DNA of 64,000 nucleotides from assembly GCA_965213765.1 (NCBI GenBank), contig OZ243926.1, forward strand, positions 1,922,001-1,986,000, in the 5' to 3' direction. Below the pieces are notes generated by a model. That model was not told the DNA's origin. It worked only from the letters and a program-made list of their open reading frames with translations, and ran no database searches. Origin of the DNA: JAJDXO01 sp965213765 (GTDB lineage Bacteria; Pseudomonadota; Alphaproteobacteria; Rhodospirillales; UBA2165). The translations under genes and the position numbers were made by a program. The number at the start of each line of letters is the position of its first letter. The stretch's first letter is position 1. Positions 60,611-64,000 of this stretch are shown one piece after another.

Positions 60611-61351
60611 TCAAGCGCCCAGGTAGTATTGCTTGATCATATCGTTGTTCTCGAGGGCGGCGGCATCGGCGCCCTCGAATTCGATCTGACCGTGGACGAT
60701 GATGTAACCGCGATCGGCAATCTTGATGGCCTGATTGAAATTTTGTTCAGCCATCAGAACCGTCAGGTTCCGTTGCTCCTTGAGCTCCTTAATCTTGGCG
60801 ATTGTTTGGCTGACGAGGATGGGGGCGAGGCCAACCGAGGGTTCGTCCACCAACAAGATTTTCGGATCGGACATCATACACCGGGCGATGGCGACCATCT
60901 GCTGTTCGCCGCCGCTCATGGAGCCGGCAAGCTGGTCACGGCGTTCCAAAAGTCTCGGAAACGCCCCATAGACGAACTCCAGGTTCTCGTTGAGCTTTGC
61001 ACGCGCCGCCGGCCGGTAGGCGCCGAGGGTCAGATTTTCCTCGACGGTCAACGCGGGAAATAAACGCCGCCCCTCCGGAACCATGGCGATGCCCAGATCA
61101 ACAATTTCTTCCGGCGACCTGCCGACCAGATTGATCTTCTCACCATCGCTCTCAAAGATGATCTCGCCGCTATCCGGCTCGACCAAGCCGGTAATGCATT
61201 TGATCAGCGTCGACTTGCCGTTGCCGTTGGAGCCGAGCAAGACCACCGTTTCACCGCCGCCGACGTTGATGGTGACATCGTGAAGCACCCGGACAGAACC
61301 GTAGCCCGCCTCGACGTTGGATATGCTCAAGCTATTCGCCAAGATACGCAC
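60611..61351 (-). CDS. livF: Branched-chain-type ABC transporter ATP-binding protein LivF
   Basis: One of two ATPases of a HAAT-family importer. The 246-residue protein has Walker A GSNGNGKST, signature LAGSMSGGEQQMVAIA and Walker B ILLVDEPSVGLAP. The GTG at 61351 overlaps livG by 20 bases; a TTG at 61342 is better spaced from GGAG, so the start is uncertain by three residues. Probably carries the substrate of this catabolic locus rather than leucine (inferred from context). Confidence 0.92.
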   Translation of the reverse strand: MRILANSLSISNVEAGYGSVRVLHDVTINVGGGETVVLLGSNGNGKSTLIKCITGLVEPDSGEIIFESDGEKINLVGRSPEEIVDLGIAMVPEGRRLFPALTVEENLTLGAYRPAARAKLNENLEFVYGAFPRLLERRDQLAGSMSGGEQQMVAIARCMMSDPKILLVDEPSVGLAPILVSQTIAKIKELKEQRNLTVLMAEQNFNQAIKIADRGYIIVHGQIEFEGADAAALENNDMIKQYYLGA

Positions 61352-62063
61352 GCTCCACGTCTGGATTGCCTTGAATCTCCTCCGGCGTCCCCTCGGCGAT
61401 CAGTTGACCGGCGTCCAGGACGTAAATTCGCTCGCAGTAACGCATAACCGCCCGCATGATGTGCTCGATCATGATGACCGCCACGCCCCGCTCATTGAGC
61501 TTGAACAGAATTTCCAGAACTTCATCAACTTCGGAGCTGGACAGGCCCGCCATCGATTCATCCGAGACCAGCACATCGGGCTGTGCGGCAAGAGCCCGGG
61601 CGAGTTCAAGCTTCCGAAGATCAACCTGCGTCAGGTTGCCCGAATTCTCCTGAGCACGGTCCTGAAATCCGACCAGCGCCAGAATTTCCATCGCCCGATC
61701 CTCGTGTGTCGCATGATCGACGCGCCCCCAGGCGGCATATTCCATGGGAACCAGCATGTTTTCCAGGATGCTCATGGTCCGGAAAGGCCGTGGGATTTGG
61801 AAGGACCTGGATATGCCGAGCTCGGCCCGCTTGAAGGCTGGCAGGCCGGTGATCTCCTCTCCCCGGAAAACGACTGTTCCCTCTTCGTTGAACAGCGCGC
61901 CGGAAATGCAGTTGATCATCGTCGTCTTGCCGGACCCGTTGGGACCGATAAGACCCAGCCGCTCACGCGGGTTCAAATGCATGCTGACGTTATTGAGCGC
62001 GACAAATCCGCCGAACCGCTTGGTCAGGCCCTGAACGTCGAGAAGGCAGCCATTGGCGTCCAT
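61332..62063 (-). CDS. livG: Branched-chain-type ABC transporter ATP-binding protein LivG
   Basis: Second ATPase of the importer, 243 residues from ATG 62063 (a GTG one codon earlier is possible). Walker A GPNGSGKTT, the LivG-specific insert GISRSFQIPRPFRTMSILEN, and Walker B DVLVSDESMAGLSS. In Walker B the usual D-E-P is D-E-S, and the ABC signature (LTQVDLRKLELARAL) lacks the common LSGGQ, as in some LivG proteins. The ATG overlaps the livM stop (TGATG). Confidence 0.9.
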   Translation of the reverse strand: MDANGCLLDVQGLTKRFGGFVALNNVSMHLNPRERLGLIGPNGSGKTTMINCISGALFNEEGTVVFRGEEITGLPAFKRAELGISRSFQIPRPFRTMSILENMLVPMEYAAWGRVDHATHEDRAMEILALVGFQDRAQENSGNLTQVDLRKLELARALAAQPDVLVSDESMAGLSSSEVDEVLEILFKLNERGVAVIMIEHIMRAVMRYCERIYVLDAGQLIAEGTPEEIQGNPDVERAYLGE

Positions 62064-63016
62064 CACTTGCCCCCCTCACGACGCTTCCGCGCAAAGTCCT
62101 GGAATAGCCCGACGATCCCCCGGGGGGCGAGCGCCACGAACCCAATCAGCACCATACCGACGATCAGGATGTTCAACTCGGAAGAAATGGTGACGGTCAC
62201 GATTTGCTGGATCGTGCCGAGTAGCAGCGCGCCGATGACAGGTCCGAACCACACCGCCGTGCCGCCGATCATGGGCATGGCGATCGCGTTGACGGCGATC
62301 AGCAGATCGAACGCGGAGAGTGGGTTGATGTAGGTGACGAAGAACGGGAACGGCGCGCCGGCCACCCCCATCATGACGCCCATGACGGTGGTCGAGATGA
62401 GCTTCAATCGAAGGGTCGGAACGCCCATACATTCGGCGGCGGTTTCATCATCACGAACGGATGCCAGTCCCCGTCCCATCCGCGACATACTGAGATATCG
62501 GGACACCGCCACGCAGATTAGCGACAAAACCAACATTAAAATGAACATCATTTCGATGAAGCTGTCGAAGAACGGCACTTCTGCGGGCGTTATCACATAG
62601 GCGCCCGCGGAACCACCGACATAATCCCAGTTGGTGATCAACGATTCGAACACGATGGCCATGGCCAATGTCGCGATGGCGAAGTAGACGCCGCGCAGCC
62701 GGAGCGTCAAATAACCGGTGCCCAGGCCGATCAAACCGCACACGATACCGGCGATGACGATCAGGACCACCAGCGGCAATTCGGCAAACTGGTGAAGCGC
62801 GATTGCCGTGTAGGCGCCGATGGCGAAGAATCCGGCGCTGCCGAAATTCACATAGCCGGCAAAGCCGCCAAGGACATTCCACGCCACGGCCATGATCAGA
62901 CCCTGCAGGATCACGTAACCGGCAAAAAACAGGAACTGGTTGTCCGCGACGCCGGCCAGAACAAAGCCCGCGGCGAGCACCAAAACAATGCCTATCCAGA
63001 ACCCGCTGATTTTCAT
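62063..63016 (-). CDS. livM: Branched-chain-type ABC transporter permease LivM
   Basis: A 317-residue permease with about ten membrane segments, starting MKISGFWIGIVLVLAAGFVL. LivM signature GGFAGYVNFGSAGFFAIGAY is near residue 55, and the coupling region is LIAVNAIAMPMIGGTAVWFG. I take ATG 63016; the frame upstream is antisense or overlapping livH sequence and not protein-like. It overlaps livH by a base or two. Confidence 0.94.
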   Translation of the reverse strand: MKISGFWIGIVLVLAAGFVLAGVADNQFLFFAGYVILQGLIMAVAWNVLGGFAGYVNFGSAGFFAIGAYTAIALHQFAELPLVVLIVIAGIVCGLIGLGTGYLTLRLRGVYFAIATLAMAIVFESLITNWDYVGGSAGAYVITPAEVPFFDSFIEMMFILMLVLSLICVAVSRYLSMSRMGRGLASVRDDETAAECMGVPTLRLKLISTTVMGVMMGVAGAPFPFFVTYINPLSAFDLLIAVNAIAMPMIGGTAVWFGPVIGALLLGTIQQIVTVTISSELNILIVGMVLIGFVALAPRGIVGLFQDFARKRREGGK

Positions 63017-63888
63017 TATTGCCGTCCAAACAGGCCCTGCGGGCGAAACGCCAGCGTTACCAACAAGAAGCCGAACGCCACTGTCGGTGCCCAGGATGGC
63101 CCGATATAGGTCGTGACGATACTCTCCGACAGGCCAATGATAAGCGCCGCTACGAGCGTTCCAGGGATACTGCCCATGCCGCCGAGTACGATGATGGCGA
63201 ATATCCGGCCGATATAAAGCCGCCCGATGGTCGGCTCCACCGGCCCAATCATAATCAGAAGCGCGCCAGCGAGCGCCGCCGTCGCGATGCCGATGCCGAA
63301 GGCGATCTGCTTGATCTTGACCGGATCGGCACCCATGAGCTGTAGCGCCAACCGGTCCTGCGACACCGCCAGAATTGCGCGGCCAAGGAAGGTCCGAGAC
63401 AAAAACAGATAAACGGCGCCGGTCATGACCAGCGCCGCGCAGAACGGCACCAGCATCCGCCACGGTATGCCGACCAGACCGATCTCGATTTGTTTGCCGA
63501 TATAGTCGGCTTCGACCAGCCGGTAATCTACGCCGTAGAAAATGATGAAGAGAACCTCGATGACAAACATGAGGCCGAAGAAAAAGGCGAGGCCCGCCAA
63601 CGACTCCCGTCCGGTTCGCTCAAATGCCGCGTAATAGACGCGATAAACGAGGACGCCCACCACGAAAAATATGGGCATCAGCAGAATGCCGGCGATCACC
63701 GGGTCGAGGCCGAAGCCGCCGTTTAGAGCAAATACCAGATAAGACCCGGCCACGATGAAGGCCGGGTGGGCAATATTGACGATGTCGAGCTGGCCGAAGA
63801 CGATCGACAGGCCGAGCGCGACAGCGGCATAGAAGCCGCCCAGAAGAATGCCCGCGGCGATCGCATTCAGGAATAAAGATGCATCCAT
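63016..63888 (-). CDS. livH: Branched-chain-type ABC transporter permease LivH
   Basis: A 290-residue permease starting MDASLFLNAIAAGILLGGFY with the LivH motif LGLSIVFGQLDIVNIAHPAF and the late IIVLGGMGSIPGTLVAALI. It pairs with LivM. It follows the receptor gene, whose end lies at the window edge. Confidence 0.94.
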   Translation of the reverse strand: MDASLFLNAIAAGILLGGFYAAVALGLSIVFGQLDIVNIAHPAFIVAGSYLVFALNGGFGLDPVIAGILLMPIFFVVGVLVYRVYYAAFERTGRESLAGLAFFFGLMFVIEVLFIIFYGVDYRLVEADYIGKQIEIGLVGIPWRMLVPFCAALVMTGAVYLFLSRTFLGRAILAVSQDRLALQLMGADPVKIKQIAFGIGIATAALAGALLIMIGPVEPTIGRLYIGRIFAIIVLGGMGSIPGTLVAALIIGLSESIVTTYIGPSWAPTVAFGFLLVTLAFRPQGLFGRQ

Positions 63889-63928
63889 GGATACTGTCGC
63901 CGCGGGCTTCCGTCAGGTCGTACTTGGT

Positions 63929-64000
63929 TTACTGTTTGTACGGGAACGCAATATCCCCGGACTTGACGGCATCCGGCTTCAGGACGACGCGTGTGCCTTC
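63929..64000 (-). CDS. Substrate-binding protein of the LIV transporter (C-terminal end only)
   Basis: The last 23 codons (EGTRVVLKPDAVKSGDIAFP, then YKQ and TAA) of a gene running in from beyond the window, 40 bases before livH. Position and the GDIxFP ending fit a periplasmic branched-chain-type receptor (LivJ/K class). Ligand specificity cannot be read from this fragment. Confidence 0.6.
   Translation of the reverse strand, partial: EGTRVVLKPDAVKSGDIAFPYKQ

Noticed and set aside
62063..63463. 466-codon version of livM
   Set aside because: The first 149 codons overlap livH in another frame and are Arg/Gly-rich non-protein sequence; the real start is at 63016.

Overview
The window is GC-rich, gene-dense and reads as the chromosome of an alphaproteobacterium, possibly Rhodospirillales-like. 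The evidence is a DivK-type response regulator, the ruvX-pyrB-pyrC-plsY-dprA-topA-rnr-S41 peptidase-rpmG gene order, an alphaproteobacterial pattern of class I NrdAB, and many TRAP and branched-chain-amino-acid-type (LIV) ABC transporter genes. The genus cannot be fixed from the sequence alone. Several genes are frameshifted or deleted, so the region is either partly decaying or carries a few assembly errors.

Layout. 1-4.35 kb: urea ABC transporter urtABC(D) on the minus strand behind a convincing sigma-54 promoter. 4.7-10 kb: a beta-keto acid cleavage enzyme (BKACE), then an hmgA-fahA-P450 operon for homogentisate (tyrosine/phenylacetate) breakdown, diverging from a MarR regulator over a perfect 26-bp palindrome. 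10-13.7 kb: gatCAB plus two tiny membrane proteins. 14.2-17.6 kb: nrdAB behind a sigma-70 promoter, two NrdR-like boxes 31 bp apart and a cobalamin riboswitch. 17.6-25.6 kb: accessory DNA with a terminal-inverted-repeat element, an orphan TRAP receptor, pirin, a Nudix hydrolase, an IS5-type insertion, a frameshifted SHOCT-like protein and an orphan TctC receptor. 25.7-40.3 kb: the conserved housekeeping block, split by a complete TRAP transporter (dctPQM). 40.3-45.4 kb: a mobile-element and pseudogene island (frameshifted IS5 element, IS4 element nested in a repeat element, IS630 remnant, deleted Crp-family gene, broken glycosyltransferase) around divK. 45.4-52.4 kb: hisZ-purA, a pseudouridine synthase, an M67 peptidase, tRNA-Glu(CTC), clpS and small genes. 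52.4-64 kb: an uncharacterised catabolic locus.

How the genes work together. The last 11.5 kb joins a BKACE, two cyclase-family metal hydrolases, an amidase, a beta-hydroxyacid dehydrogenase, a PuuE-like deacetylase, a RidA-like protein lacking its usual arginine, a GST, a DUF1330 protein and a VOC protein to a complete LIV-type transporter. The simplest reading is import and hydrolytic opening of a nitrogen-containing (amide, imide or lactam-like) organic compound; the substrate is unknown. This is the best candidate for an undescribed pathway. The best supported regulatory finding is the triple control of nrdAB, which predicts a B12-dependent class II ribonucleotide reductase elsewhere in the genome. 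The best structural finding is a repeat family with inverted ends that abuts the stop codons of nrdB and purA and has itself received an IS4 insertion at the loop of an internal palindrome.
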